Assembly: GCA_041394885.1 (NCBI GenBank)
Contig: JAWKHI010000009.1
Location: 62,001-126,000 of the forward strand
DNA length: 64,000 nt
Direction of reading: 5' to 3'
Origin: DSOI01 sp041394885
GTDB lineage: Bacteria > Acidobacteriota > Terriglobia > Bryobacterales > Bryobacteraceae
Part shown: positions 1 through 8,635 of the stretch, in pieces
Layout: each line of letters starts with the position of its first letter
Position numbering within the stretch: the first letter of the stretch is position 1
Position numbers and translations under genes: made by a program
Notes under the pieces: generated by a model
Databases searched by the model: none
What the model was told of the DNA's origin: nothing
What the model saw: the letters and a program-made list of their open reading frames with translations, nothing else

Positions 1-1
1 A

Positions 2-601
2 AAATTCTCGGCTGCCGAGGACGCTGCCCGGCTCGGTGCGATCCGCGAAGCCCTCGGCGACGACTTTGAAATCCTCCTCGACGCCAATGGTGGCTGGCCT
101 GACGCCCCTACCGCCATCGCCGCCATGCACCGCCTCGAAGAGCACCGCCCATTCTGGATCGAAGAACCCGTTCGCGCCGACAACATTGCCGCCATGGCCC
201 GCATCGCCGAGGCCATCCGGACCCCAGTTGCCACCGGTGAGCTCGAAGCCACTCGCTGGGCCTTTGCCGACCTTCTCCATCGACGCGCCGCCTCCATCCT
301 CCAGCCCGATGCCACCGTGTGCGGAGGCGTCGGCGAGTGGCTCAAGATCGCCCACATGGCGGCGGCGTCAGACATCCCGATCGCTCCTCACTACAATTGG
401 GATGTTCATACCCAGCTTTCGGCTACCATCCCCAACAATATCTTCATCGAGTACTTCGTCGAATCCACCCAGGTCAAAATGTTCGACGCAGTCCTCGAAA
501 ACCCCATGTCGGCCCGGGATGGGTTCATAGAACCGCGTACGGATCCCGGTTTCGGCTGGCGCTTTTATCGCCAGAAACTCGACCAGTACCGCGTAGGCTA
601 A
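2..601 (+). CDS. Mandelate racemase/muconate lactonizing enzyme family protein (5' partial)
   Basis: The frame is open from base 2 to the stop at 601, so the N-terminal capping domain lies outside the window and only the C-terminal part of the enolase-superfamily barrel is seen. The metal-binding acids are recognisable: Asp in LLDANGGW (base 80), Glu in WIEEPV (bases 161-166) and Glu in ATGELEA (about base 239). The family abstracts an alpha proton from a carboxylate substrate, commonly a sugar acid, using Mg2+. The next gene, 63 bases downstream on the same strand, is a Gfo/Idh/MocA oxidoreductase, which fits a sugar or sugar-acid catabolic operon. The substrate cannot be read from this fragment; dehydratase and racemase are both possible. 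Confidence 0.85.
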   Translation, partial: KFSAAEDAARLGAIREALGDDFEILLDANGGWPDAPTAIAAMHRLEEHRPFWIEEPVRADNIAAMARIAEAIRTPVATGELEATRWAFADLLHRRAASILQPDATVCGGVGEWLKIAHMAAASDIPIAPHYNWDVHTQLSATIPNNIFIEYFVESTQVKMFDAVLENPMSARDGFIEPRTDPGFGWRFYRQKLDQYRVG

Positions 602-613
602 GCTTTACCTTGC

Positions 614-631
614 GGCGGACTTCCGTCCGCC
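614..631. other. GC-rich perfect hairpin between two sugar-metabolism genes
   Basis: A 7-bp perfect stem (GGCGGAC / GTCCGCC) closes a four-base loop in the 63-base gap between the enolase-superfamily gene and the Gfo/Idh/MocA gene. No T-run follows on either strand, so it is not a classical intrinsic terminator; an mRNA-stabilising or attenuating hairpin is possible. Role unknown. Confidence 0.35.
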
Positions 632-664
632 CGGCTGGCAACGGCCCGCGTCAGGTTTACCGAA

Positions 665-1732
665 ATGGAAAAGACTCTCCGCATCGCCCTCATCGGCCAA
701 GGCTCCATGGGCCGCGCCCACTCCAACGCCTACCGGCAGGTGGCGTCCTTTTATGACCTCCCCTACGCTGTCGAGCAATCTATCCTGTGCGGACGCAACC
801 CCGCTACTCTCACCGCGATGGCCCAACGGTGGGGTTGGCGCGAGACCGCGGCTGACTGGCGGGATGTCATCGCCCGCCCCGACATCGACATCGTCGACGT
901 CGCTGTGCCCAACAGCCTCCACGCCGAGATTGCCATTGCCGCCGCCCAGGCCGGCAAGATCGTTTTCTGTGAAAAACCCCTCGCTAATTCAACGGTCGAA
1001 TCCGCGGCCATGCGCGACGCTGTCTCCAACCGCCCCAACATGGTCTGGTTCAATTACCGCCGTGTTCCCGCCATTCAACTCCTCCGGTCGATGATCGACG
1101 ACAATCGTATCGGCCCCATCTTCCACTTCCGGGCTTTCTATCTGCAGGAGTGGGGCAACGACCCTTCACGCCCGCCCAACTGGAAGACCGATAAGGCCAT
1201 CGCCGGATCCGGCGTCCTCGGCGACCTCATGTCCCATTCCCTCGATCTCGCCCTCTTTCTCAACGGACCGATCGCCACCGTCCAGGCCCTGCAACGCACC
1301 TTCTCCCGCGGCCGCGAAATTGATGATGCAACTCTCGTCCTCGCCCGCTTCGCCAATGGCAGCGTGGGGACCTTCGAGGCAACCCGCTACGCGACCGGTT
1401 GCCGCAATCGCAACGCCATCGAAATTCATGGTGAGAACGGAGCTGCTCGCTTCGATCTCGAAGACATGAACCGCCTCGAGTTCTTCGACGCCGCCCCGCC
1501 CAGGGAAGAACAAGGTTTTCGCAATCTCCTGGTCAGCGCAAACCGATACTGGAAGCCCGGACACATCGTCGGTTATGAGCACACCTTCATCTCCGCTCTC
1601 GGAGACTTTCTCCAAGCCCTCGCCGACAACGAACCCTTCGAGCCGGATTTCGAAAGCGGCCACCGCGTCCAACTCGTCATCGACGCCATCGCGCGTGCCG
1701 CCTCGTCGGGGTCAACGGTCGAGGTCCAGTAG
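665..1732 (+). CDS. Gfo/Idh/MocA family NAD(P)-dependent oxidoreductase
   Basis: This 355-residue protein has the family's usual length. The N-terminal Rossmann fold carries GQGSMGRAH at about residues 11-19, and the family's EKP motif (FCEKPLANS, about residue 105) contains the Lys that helps position substrate and cofactor. The C-terminal half matches the alpha/beta substrate-binding domain. Members oxidise or reduce sugars, inositols or sugar acids with NAD(P). It follows an enolase-superfamily gene on the same strand, so a shared carbohydrate pathway is likely. No signal peptide is visible, so it should be cytoplasmic, unlike some Tat-exported acidobacterial relatives. Its 3' end overlaps the convergent hydrolase gene by 21 bases. 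The exact substrate is unknown. Confidence 0.9.
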   Translation: MEKTLRIALIGQGSMGRAHSNAYRQVASFYDLPYAVEQSILCGRNPATLTAMAQRWGWRETAADWRDVIARPDIDIVDVAVPNSLHAEIAIAAAQAGKIVFCEKPLANSTVESAAMRDAVSNRPNMVWFNYRRVPAIQLLRSMIDDNRIGPIFHFRAFYLQEWGNDPSRPPNWKTDKAIAGSGVLGDLMSHSLDLALFLNGPIATVQALQRTFSRGREIDDATLVLARFANGSVGTFEATRYATGCRNRNAIEIHGENGAARFDLEDMNRLEFFDAAPPREEQGFRNLLVSANRYWKPGHIVGYEHTFISALGDFLQALADNEPFEPDFESGHRVQLVIDAIARAASSGSTVEVQ

Positions 1733-2605
1733 CGCCGCGGGGTTCGCCTTCACCATCTGTTCGATCTCAGCCACCGTCAATCCGGCGCCCCGTAGGCCCC
1801 TGAAAATCTCTTCCAGCCCGTCTGGATGCAGGGGATTTCCTTTCTGCCCCAAATCGCTCGACAGAATACAGTGCTCTACCCCAACGGCCTTCATCGCCCG
1901 CGCGTAGTTCTCGAACGAGACTGACTTCGTCGTCCCCACCATCGCGTTCCCAACGAACTCCACAAACGCTCCGAGGCTTGCCACCTCGCGCATCTGCGCC
2001 ACCGTCATTGCCACCGGGTCCAACATTCCATGCGTTACAACAATCCGTCGAACGCCAAGCCTCTTGCCCTCTTCCACCAGCATCTTCACCTCGGCCGGCG
2101 TCGAATGGCCCGTTGCCAAGACCAGCTTGCTCTTTGCGATCAATCCGATGACGTCGATCACCTCGGGCAGCAGCTTTCCCTCACTCGATACGCTCACCCA
2201 TGGCCGCTGTTCCTTGTTGAACCGTACTTGGTTTTCGGAATCGAACGTCGGCATCCAAACGATTCGCCCGTATCCGCCGTCCACGCGCGTCATCCGTTCC
2301 ACCGCGGCTCGATTGATTCCCCCTACGGTCAGGTTCAGCGCGATGCCGCCGAACACCTGGAGCCCGGGCGCCTCTTGCCGCGCCAATCCCGCCAGGGCCG
2401 CCGTCGGCTCATAGTGATTCTTGAGCACGATCGCCCTCAGGCCCCGTTTCTTCGCCAATCTCGCCGCCGATAGCGAATCGATCGACCGGGGCACGCTGTC
2501 GGGGCCCGAGTGCATATGGATGTCCACAACGCCCCGAAGTGTCTGTCCCTGCAATAGTGCCGCGCTTGCGGCCGCGAGCAACCAGGCCTTCACAATGCCC
2601 TCCAT
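1712..2605 (-). CDS. Exported DUF6282-like amidohydrolase-fold protein
   Basis: The frame is open to 2680, but the ATG at 2605 is preferred: it gives a good Sec signal peptide (EGIVKAWLLAAASAALLQGQ) and avoids overlap with the divergent gene at 2656. The mature protein begins with VVDIHMHSGPDS, a metal-binding HxH strand typical of amidohydrolase/PHP-like barrels, and has further candidate ligands in KNHYEP, ATGHST, VTHGMLD and SSDLGQ. This pattern is that of DUF6282-type metal-dependent hydrolases, about 297 residues here. The substrate is unknown. The gene is convergent with the Gfo/Idh/MocA gene and need not be functionally linked to it. Confidence 0.75.
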   Translation of the reverse strand: MEGIVKAWLLAAASAALLQGQTLRGVVDIHMHSGPDSVPRSIDSLSAARLAKKRGLRAIVLKNHYEPTAALAGLARQEAPGLQVFGGIALNLTVGGINRAAVERMTRVDGGYGRIVWMPTFDSENQVRFNKEQRPWVSVSSEGKLLPEVIDVIGLIAKSKLVLATGHSTPAEVKMLVEEGKRLGVRRIVVTHGMLDPVAMTVAQMREVASLGAFVEFVGNAMVGTTKSVSFENYARAMKAVGVEHCILSSDLGQKGNPLHPDGLEEIFRGLRGAGLTVAEIEQMVKANPAALLDLDR

Positions 2606-2655
2606 AGAAATTTTGGATTGGATCGCTGCCCCGATCGGCCTTACTCTGGAATCAC

Positions 2656-3426
2656 ATGGCAGAAGTGATGGAGATACCAACCTCTCAGGTCGACTTGCTT
2701 CATCGTATCAGCAGCCTCGTCAGTTCGGAACTGAGTCTGGACGAGATGCTCGGTGAGATCCTCGGACTCACTGTACAAGTGACATCGTGCGATGCGTGCC
2801 TCGTCTACCTGATCGACAAAGCGAACAACGAGATCGTGATGCGGGCCTCCCAGCTTCCGCACGCCGGAGACCTCGGCTCCCTTCGGATGAAAATCGGCGA
2901 GGGCATTACCGGGTGGGTCGCCGAACACAAGTCCGTCGTCTCTCTTCCTAGAAATGCTTCCGCGGACAATCGCTTCAAACGCTTCAGTCACTTGATTGAA
3001 GACACCTACGAGGCCTTCTTGTCCGTTCCCCTCGTCAGCGGCGGCGACATCATCGGCGTTGTCAACGTCCACCACCGGCGTCCCTATGACCACTCTCCCG
3101 ATGAGACCGCTCTACTCACCTTCATCGGGGAGCAGATGGGGCTTGCCGTGGCCCGTGCTGCCCTCTACGACGAAAACCTCCGGCTTCAAGAAGAGTTGCG
3201 CACCCGCAAGACCGTCGAGCGTGCCAAGGGCATCCTGCAGCGAAATCATGGCCTCTCGGAGGAGGAGGCCTACCTTCGCCTTCGCGGCGAGTCCAGGCGT
3301 ATGCGGCGCCCCATGCGCGAACTCGCGGAAGCCATCATTTTGGCCGAAGAACTCAACCGCAAGCGCGAATCGGAGGCCGATCCCAACGCGCCCCCGCCGG
3401 GCAATCCTCATCCGGGCAGACCGTAG
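2656..3426 (+). CDS. GAF-ANTAR domain transcription antitermination regulator
   Basis: Residues about 10-165 form a GAF sensory domain (CDACLVYLIDKANNEIVMRAS and GEGITGWVAEHKS are typical strands). Residues about 185-235 form an ANTAR RNA-binding three-helix bundle: TVERAKGILQRNHGLSEEEA matches the family's AKGILM-type core, followed by RPMRELAEAII. ANTAR proteins bind paired hexaloop hairpins in leader RNAs and prevent termination. Here ligand sensing and RNA binding are in one 256-residue chain with no receiver domain, as in AmiR/NasR-like and mycobacterial ANTAR proteins. The C-terminal tail is Pro-rich and overlaps the convergent gene by 19 bases. The signal and target RNA are not evident. 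Confidence 0.88.
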   Translation: MAEVMEIPTSQVDLLHRISSLVSSELSLDEMLGEILGLTVQVTSCDACLVYLIDKANNEIVMRASQLPHAGDLGSLRMKIGEGITGWVAEHKSVVSLPRNASADNRFKRFSHLIEDTYEAFLSVPLVSGGDIIGVVNVHHRRPYDHSPDETALLTFIGEQMGLAVARAALYDENLRLQEELRTRKTVERAKGILQRNHGLSEEEAYLRLRGESRRMRRPMRELAEAIILAEELNRKRESEADPNAPPPGNPHPGRP

Positions 3427-4625
3427 AACCGTCCCATCCAGTACGGGAGCAGGTAGTCCAAGCCTGCTCCTTCGATTCGGCCGGATCCTCCTCCCTGTAT
3501 TTGGAAGGGGCTCCGTTGCCACAAGAAGTCCGTCGTAACCCTTTGCGAGACGGGAATAGCCGCGCAGGTGCGATCCTGTCCGCACAAGTCGTACTCCCCG
3601 CGATGATCGACACCCACATCCCTCCGCGGCCGGCCCAACCACTCCTCGAGCAAACCCACAGAACGCTGGTCCCTGGCCGACGCCTGGCCATTCAAAGCCA
3701 ATTCGATCACGTCGAAAAATGCGTTGTCATGGTCGTCTGTCGTCCGGCGGAGCAGGTCGAACCCTTGCCGGTAGTTCCACTCCACCCAACTCGAATCCTC
3801 GCCAGTCAAAAGTCCATAGAAAACAATGTGATCCAGGTTGAACTTGAAGTAGGAATCGTGCGGCTCGGTCACCTCGAAGGCAATTGGCGCCGGCACTCCC
3901 GTTGCAAGGAATGGCGCCGCCCAACGGTATCGCACCTCGAACTCGCCCCGGTTCGCCCGCCGCCCGAGCTTCAAAAGCATCAGCCGCTGATCCACCCTCG
4001 CCCCGAACGACGTACTCACGCGTCCATCCGGCATCACTACCGCCCACCCATGATCGTCCAGGTCGCCAAGTAGCCGCGTAGCCAGCGACGCGACACCGCC
4101 CCGCACGCCCGGGTCATCCACCGCGTTCCACGCCGCGGTGAGCCCGAAGAAGACCCCGAGGTACTGGTCTCGGGACGTGTTTCCAATCCACGTCCACGCC
4201 CTTCCATCCACCCTCCCCCCATAAAACCCATGCTGCCGCTCCTCGGAAATCCAATCCGCGGCGTACGGAGAATCGGCGGGAAACGCGCACCGCGCCAAGA
4301 GATTCCTGCCCGTGACGTCGATCAACTTTCGGATGCCGTCCAAAGCGTACCGGACCCCAGTCAATGCGTCTTCCGATTGTGTGACCCCATATCGGAAGGA
4401 CTCGGCGGCCAGTAGGTGCCCCGTCCAAATTGCGGAGTCCCCACAGCGGCTGTACGAGAGGATCTCGTCCGAATCGGGGCCGGCAAAAACTGGATCCACC
4501 ACCATCCCATACGGTATGTGGCGCGCACGCAGCGTGTCCAAGATCTTTCTGGCGTCCGTTTCGCCGCTGTGTGCGACTCCCGCCGCCGCCATGGACGCGA
4601 TCAGGAAAACAATCGCTCGTCTCAC
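3408..4625 (-). CDS. Exported protein of unknown function, possibly an alpha/alpha-toroid
   Basis: A GTG start at 4625 gives a Sec signal peptide (RRAIVFLIASMAAAGVAHSG) and a 405-residue protein. It contains evenly spaced aromatic helices and acidic or aromatic motifs such as RCGDSAIWTGHLLAAESFRY, HGWAVVMPDGR, FKFNLDHIVFYGLL and LPYWMGRFYGL. These resemble (alpha/alpha)6-barrel proteins such as glycoside hydrolase or lyase scaffolds, but I do not recognise a specific family or catalytic pair. Two Cys pairs near the ends (RCGD, RCAF; LCGQDRTC) could form disulfides after export. It shares a 45-base divergent promoter region with the TPR-like gene at 4671. Confidence 0.6.
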   Translation of the reverse strand: MRRAIVFLIASMAAAGVAHSGETDARKILDTLRARHIPYGMVVDPVFAGPDSDEILSYSRCGDSAIWTGHLLAAESFRYGVTQSEDALTGVRYALDGIRKLIDVTGRNLLARCAFPADSPYAADWISEERQHGFYGGRVDGRAWTWIGNTSRDQYLGVFFGLTAAWNAVDDPGVRGGVASLATRLLGDLDDHGWAVVMPDGRVSTSFGARVDQRLMLLKLGRRANRGEFEVRYRWAAPFLATGVPAPIAFEVTEPHDSYFKFNLDHIVFYGLLTGEDSSWVEWNYRQGFDLLRRTTDDHDNAFFDVIELALNGQASARDQRSVGLLEEWLGRPRRDVGVDHRGEYDLCGQDRTCAAIPVSQRVTTDFLWQRSPFQIQGGGSGRIEGAGLDYLLPYWMGRFYGLPG

Positions 4626-4670
4626 AATTCCATCCTACCCACATTTGCCCTGCTAGGCTAAAAGGTACCT

Positions 4671-5279
4671 ATGCGGTTTGTCGTCTTTTGCGTCTTCGTC
4701 AGCCTGCTGGGGGCTCAAGCTTCGTGGCGCGAATGGAATTCGAGGGGCGAGCAGGAATTTCGCGACGCTGCCATCGCCGCCTCCATCAAGAGCTTTGATC
4801 GCGCCATTCAACTCGAACCCCGCCTCGCCCCTCACCACTGGCAACGTGGGATTTCCCTCTACTACGCCAAACGATGGACTGACTGCGTGAGGCAATTCGA
4901 AAGTCACCGCACGGTCAACCCCGAAGATGTGGAGAACGCCGTCTGGCACTACCTGTGCCTAGCCAAAATCAAGGGCAGGGAAGAGGCGCGAAAGAAGCTC
5001 ATCCCGATCCAAGCCGATGGCCGTCCCGCTATGGCGCAAGTCCACGATCTGTTCGCTGGAAAAGCCAAGCCGGAAGCGGTTCTCGCGGCTGCGGGCGCCA
5101 ACAACGATGCTCTCTTCTACGCGCACTTGTATCTGGGTCTCTATTGGGAATCAATGGAGGATGACCGGCAAGCCCGGCTGCACATGGAGAAAGCCGTTCG
5201 CGACTATTCCGCCGCTCACTACATGGGTGACGTCGCCAGGGTTCACTGTTCAGTGCGCGGCTGGAAACCGGCTCCGTAG
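4671..5279 (+). CDS. Exported TPR-like protein
   Basis: The 202-residue product begins with a short signal peptide (RFVVFCVFVSLLGAQA) and continues with helical pairs resembling tetratricopeptide repeats: WNSRGEQEFRDAAIAASIKS, FDRAIQLEPRLAPHHWQRGI and, near the C terminus, YLGLYWESMEDDRQARLHME. The spacing suggests two or three TPR units and a terminal capping helix. The order is similar to NlpI-like or Solibacter TPR proteins that act as periplasmic scaffolds, but no partner is visible. It is divergent from the unknown exported protein at 4625 and runs convergently into the ExeA-like ATPase, 20 bases away. No enzymatic motif is seen. Confidence 0.65.
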   Translation: MRFVVFCVFVSLLGAQASWREWNSRGEQEFRDAAIAASIKSFDRAIQLEPRLAPHHWQRGISLYYAKRWTDCVRQFESHRTVNPEDVENAVWHYLCLAKIKGREEARKKLIPIQADGRPAMAQVHDLFAGKAKPEAVLAAAGANNDALFYAHLYLGLYWESMEDDRQARLHMEKAVRDYSAAHYMGDVARVHCSVRGWKPAP

Positions 5280-5299
5280 CGCGACCTTACGCAGGCGGC

Positions 5300-6193
5300 T
5301 TAGTGACCGCTGCCGGAAAGTGTCGTCGGATGGAACGTTTCTTCCACCGGCGTCGCCCCGCGCAGACGAAGCCGCCGCCCGGGCCATTCCAGCCGCATAT
5401 CCGCCGTTACTTCGTCCAGCATCTCCATCGAGCACTTTTGCGACTCCAACGCGAATGCCGTCAGCAGCAGGTTGTCGCAAATGCCGTTGATGACGCGAGG
5501 GATTCCCTGAGAACGCTGGTGGATCTCCGAAACCAGGTCCACCGGAAACACTGTCTGCTCCGGCATGCCCGCCTTCGTCAATCGCGTCTGAATGTATTCC
5601 ATCGTCTCGATTTCGTCGAACGGACGCAGATTGCACCGAAGAACCACCCGTTGCTTCAATTGACGCAGATTCGGAGCATCCAGCTTTCGATCGAATTCCG
5701 GCTGCCCAGCCAAGACAACCTGGAGCATCTTTCCCGTGCGGTTCTCGAAGTTGCCCAACATCCGGATCTCTTCGAGCACTTCCCAGTCGAGGTTGTGCGC
5801 CTCGTCCACGATCATCACTACGGTGCGGCCTTCGTTCGACTGCTGGATCAGCAGATCATTGAGCGCGTACAAGACCTCGGTTTTCGATCTCCGGTCACAC
5901 CGAAGATCCAGATCGTACGCAATCATCTCGTACAGATCCGTCGACGACATCCGGGAATTGAATAAAAATGCGAACTCGATCCGCTGCGAATACAAATAGT
6001 CTCGCAGACACTCGAGCATCGTCGTTTTGCCCGTCCCAACCTCTCCGGTGAGAACGATGAACCCTTTTCTGCTCTGAACGCCGTAGATCAGATTGGCCAG
6101 GGCCTCTTCATGCTGCTGGCTTCGGTAAAAGAAAGCCGGATCGGGGCTGATGTTGAACGGATTGTCCGTGAACCCGAAGAAGGCGTTATACAT
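5300..6193 (-). CDS. ExeA/MshM-like AAA+ ATPase
   Basis: The ATG at 6193 starts MYNAFFGFTDNPFNISPDPA, the family's characteristic N terminus; a TTG two codons earlier is also open. Walker A is GEVGTGKTT (about residue 48), Walker B is VVMIVDEAHNL (about residue 125), and sensor/arginine-finger regions follow in LAGQPEFDRK and RSQGIPRVING. Proteins of this 270-300 residue type accompany type II secretion, MSHA pili or exopolysaccharide (XrtA/PEP-CTERM) systems, where they remodel or assemble envelope machinery, often with a peptidoglycan-binding domain that is absent here. No such genes are next to it in this window, so its partner is likely elsewhere. Confidence 0.85.
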   Translation of the reverse strand: MYNAFFGFTDNPFNISPDPAFFYRSQQHEEALANLIYGVQSRKGFIVLTGEVGTGKTTMLECLRDYLYSQRIEFAFLFNSRMSSTDLYEMIAYDLDLRCDRRSKTEVLYALNDLLIQQSNEGRTVVMIVDEAHNLDWEVLEEIRMLGNFENRTGKMLQVVLAGQPEFDRKLDAPNLRQLKQRVVLRCNLRPFDEIETMEYIQTRLTKAGMPEQTVFPVDLVSEIHQRSQGIPRVINGICDNLLLTAFALESQKCSMEMLDEVTADMRLEWPGRRLRLRGATPVEETFHPTTLSGSGH

Positions 6194-6383
6194 GGTCAAT
6201 TGGCTCCCGGCCCAACAATAGGGACAGGTCTCCTCCTACTTATTACCCTGCCAGTGTAGCACTCCATCGGAAGGAAACGAAAGGCCGAAGCCAGCCAATA
6301 CTTACCACACACGGGCCGGCGCCCATGTTGCTTCATCGGCTTCTCTCACGGGAATCAATAGTGGCGCCTTCACGCCGAAGCGG

Positions 6384-6413
6384 TTGAACCCCTTAAGATT
6401 CAATGGACAAGGG
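6384..6413. other. Inverted repeat just downstream of csm5
   Basis: CCCCTT and AAGGGG are separated by 14 bases, immediately beyond the csm5 stop, so the transcript of the csm operon could fold here. There is no long T-run, so terminator function is uncertain. The adjacent bases (CTTC ACGCC GAAG followed by GGTTGAAC) resemble the stem and 3' end of a CRISPR repeat, but only one copy exists. Confidence 0.3.
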
Positions 6414-6415
6414 GA

Positions 6416-7600
6416 CTATTCCAGCTCGAGCCAAATCCAACCCGGGAGCGCCGCCGGCTCTTTGCCCTGAAACACCACCCGGCGTGTCTTGGGAAACGGC
6501 ATCCCACTGCGAATCGCACGGCTGTAAAACGGGTGCTCGGACAAGATCTTCCGAAACGTCGCGTCTCCTACTTGCGGCCATGCGGTCTTTCCCAACATTC
6601 CGCCGCCCCAACCCACGGACAGGACACAGGCATTGCCCTGCGCACGAGCCGCCTCTACCTTCCCTTGCACCGTCTCCAGGCACTCGCTCAGCCGGGCCAG
6701 CCCCGTCAGTTCCGCAAAGCCCCTGTGATGCGCCAGCGCCGTCTCCGCGTATTGATTGGCCGCTTCGAAGAGCCGTTCCCGCGAATATCCTTCTTTCCAG
6801 CCGAGGGACCTGACCGTGTCCCCACTCTCGTAAAATCCGCGCTCCGTCCATGGCCCCTCGAAGGTGAGTCCCGGATCTGCCATCTCCGCAAAGATCGCCC
6901 CAGCTTCGCTCACGCGGCTCGCGTCCACAGTTCCGCGCATGCTGTGCTTCCATCCCAAGCCTAGCCTGCCCCCCTGACCCTTGCCCTCGACCAGTGTCGC
7001 CGTTCGAACCATGTAAACCCGGAACTTGCCTCCGTCGCCAGGCTGCGACGAGTCGCCAATCGCCAGCGCTTTCATCGGATCCAGCCCGGCCGGGCCCGCT
7101 GCGCCGCCCATCACCTTCTGCTCCACCGCCTCACCCAGCCGCCGCCGGGTGCCGCCACCGCTCCCGGCTAGCGTCTCTACCGTGGCGATGCCCTTCTTCT
7201 GCAGCCCCGCCGCTACCATCGTTGTCCGCAGCGCACCCCGGATCGCGCTCCCAGGAAGAAAAGGGCCGCCGAGCTGCCGTGCAAACGTCGGGATGAAGCA
7301 GTCCTCGGCGCGCAGCCGGTTCCAGTGCTCGGTGCACGACGGGTCCTCGAAAGGGATCCGCCGCTCCGCAAAGTTCTGTGCGAACCCACCCCAACTGGCA
7401 AAATCGAGCCGCTCTGCCCGCTTGACTTGGCTCAGATAGCCATCCAGCCTCGATCCCTTCGCTAATAACTTGAAGATTCGCCGCTGATCCAGCACATTCA
7501 CTTGGTCTTTCCAGACCATGTAATCGATCGGCGATAGTGCCGAACCGTCGCCTACCAGCACCGGCGTCAAGCATTCCGCCCTGTATCGCGCTACGCTCAT
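6416..7600 (-). CDS. csm5: Type III-A CRISPR-associated RAMP protein Csm5
   Basis: The start at 7600 (MSVARYRAECLTPVLVGDG) overlaps the csm4 stop in an ATGA, indicating translational coupling; an upstream in-frame extension to 7768 is antisense-like and rejected. The 394-residue protein has RAMP features: the N-terminal CLTPVLVGDG strand, the glycine-rich PFLPGSAIRGALRTTMV (about residue 125) equivalent to the Csm5 PGSSIKGALRT loop, and a C-terminal GWGGGML turn. Csm5 caps the 3' end of the crRNA in the Csm complex and helps recruit maturation nucleases. It is the last gene of the operon, as is common, and no nuclease gene follows. The gene appears intact. Confidence 0.88.
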   Translation of the reverse strand: MSVARYRAECLTPVLVGDGSALSPIDYMVWKDQVNVLDQRRIFKLLAKGSRLDGYLSQVKRAERLDFASWGGFAQNFAERRIPFEDPSCTEHWNRLRAEDCFIPTFARQLGGPFLPGSAIRGALRTTMVAAGLQKKGIATVETLAGSGGGTRRRLGEAVEQKVMGGAAGPAGLDPMKALAIGDSSQPGDGGKFRVYMVRTATLVEGKGQGGRLGLGWKHSMRGTVDASRVSEAGAIFAEMADPGLTFEGPWTERGFYESGDTVRSLGWKEGYSRERLFEAANQYAETALAHHRGFAELTGLARLSECLETVQGKVEAARAQGNACVLSVGWGGGMLGKTAWPQVGDATFRKILSEHPFYSRAIRSGMPFPKTRRVVFQGKEPAALPGWIWLELE

Positions 7601-8631
7601 GCGTTCACCCGCAACGGTATTTCCGTCCCCACCGCGAAGCCACACCGGTATACCGGATGGGCAAATCCGGCTGGCGCGACGTCGTGCGCAGCCCCCCGCG
7701 GGCGTTTTCCGGTCGCAAGTACCGATCCCTCCGCGATCATCCGAAGACGCCTCTTCTCCACGCCCCAACCCCCGGGGCTCTCCACTCTTCCGCCACGATC
7801 CAAAACCGTGTACGAGCCCCGCGTCCAGTCCACTTCGTCGCCCGCCGAGGGATTATACAGAGACAACAGCCAGTACCCGGTTTCTCCGCTGTCCGCCGCA
7901 TTTCCATCGCCGCCTTGCCGCCGCATGTTGCCGAACAGGAGTTCCTCTTTCCCGCCGCGCCTCATCCTCTCGATCTGGAAAGCGCCCCATCCCTTGGTCC
8001 GTTCCCCACCCAAGCCCGTATCGGCCAGCAGACGAATGCATGCCTCCACCCGGTCTGTCCACAGTTCCGCCGCCGTGCCGGCGAATTCCACCAAACCCCA
8101 CAACCCGCAATCTTCACCGAATTCGATGCAACCGGTGCGGTGCACCGCGATCTCCCCGCCCAACCGGTCCACGGCTCCATGGGATCGAACCGTCTCCCGA
8201 AACAGACTCCGCCCGCCGCGCCCACTTCGCTTTACCAGACACTCACTCGGCCCATCCACCTCCCAGGATTCTTCATTCCATCCCAGACCCGCCGCCAGCG
8301 CTCCCATCAGCTGCATTGGGATCATTCGCGCCCCCCCACTGCGCACCCGCGACATTCCAGCCACCGGCCACAGGTTCGCCGGTGCCGGCGCCAACGCCTC
8401 TCCTTGGACAGACGGAAACAGGGACCCGATCCGAACCGCCGGCTCCCCATCTTGACGAGCCGTCGCATCCAGCCATTCCTCCAGCCACCCAAGGCTCGCC
8501 ATCGCCGAGCACACTGCCCCATAGAGCATGTCGCTATGGAAAATCCGATCCGTTTCCTCCCGCTTGCCGTTCGCCGCGCCCATGCGCCACGGGCCCGTGG
8601 GACGGAGGAATATCTGGAGTGCGGGACTCAT
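7597..8631 (-). CDS. csm4: Type III-A CRISPR-associated RAMP protein Csm4
   Basis: The 344-residue product starts with LQIFLRPTGPWRMGAANGKR and the Csm4 signature RIFHSDMLYGAVCSAMASLG (about residues 29-48), where FHSD.L.GA is typical of the subunit that binds the crRNA 5' handle and contacts Cas10. A glycine-rich loop (GLGGERTKGWGAFQIERMRR, about residue 205) is the RAMP G-rich motif. It starts 4 bases after the csm3 stop and overlaps csm5 in an ATGA. The frame is intact, unlike csm3 and csm2 upstream. Length is close to the family's usual 300-340 residues. Confidence 0.88.
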   Translation of the reverse strand: MSPALQIFLRPTGPWRMGAANGKREETDRIFHSDMLYGAVCSAMASLGWLEEWLDATARQDGEPAVRIGSLFPSVQGEALAPAPANLWPVAGMSRVRSGGARMIPMQLMGALAAGLGWNEESWEVDGPSECLVKRSGRGGRSLFRETVRSHGAVDRLGGEIAVHRTGCIEFGEDCGLWGLVEFAGTAAELWTDRVEACIRLLADTGLGGERTKGWGAFQIERMRRGGKEELLFGNMRRQGGDGNAADSGETGYWLLSLYNPSAGDEVDWTRGSYTVLDRGGRVESPGGWGVEKRRLRMIAEGSVLATGKRPRGAAHDVAPAGFAHPVYRCGFAVGTEIPLRVNA

Positions 8632-8635
8632 CGGT

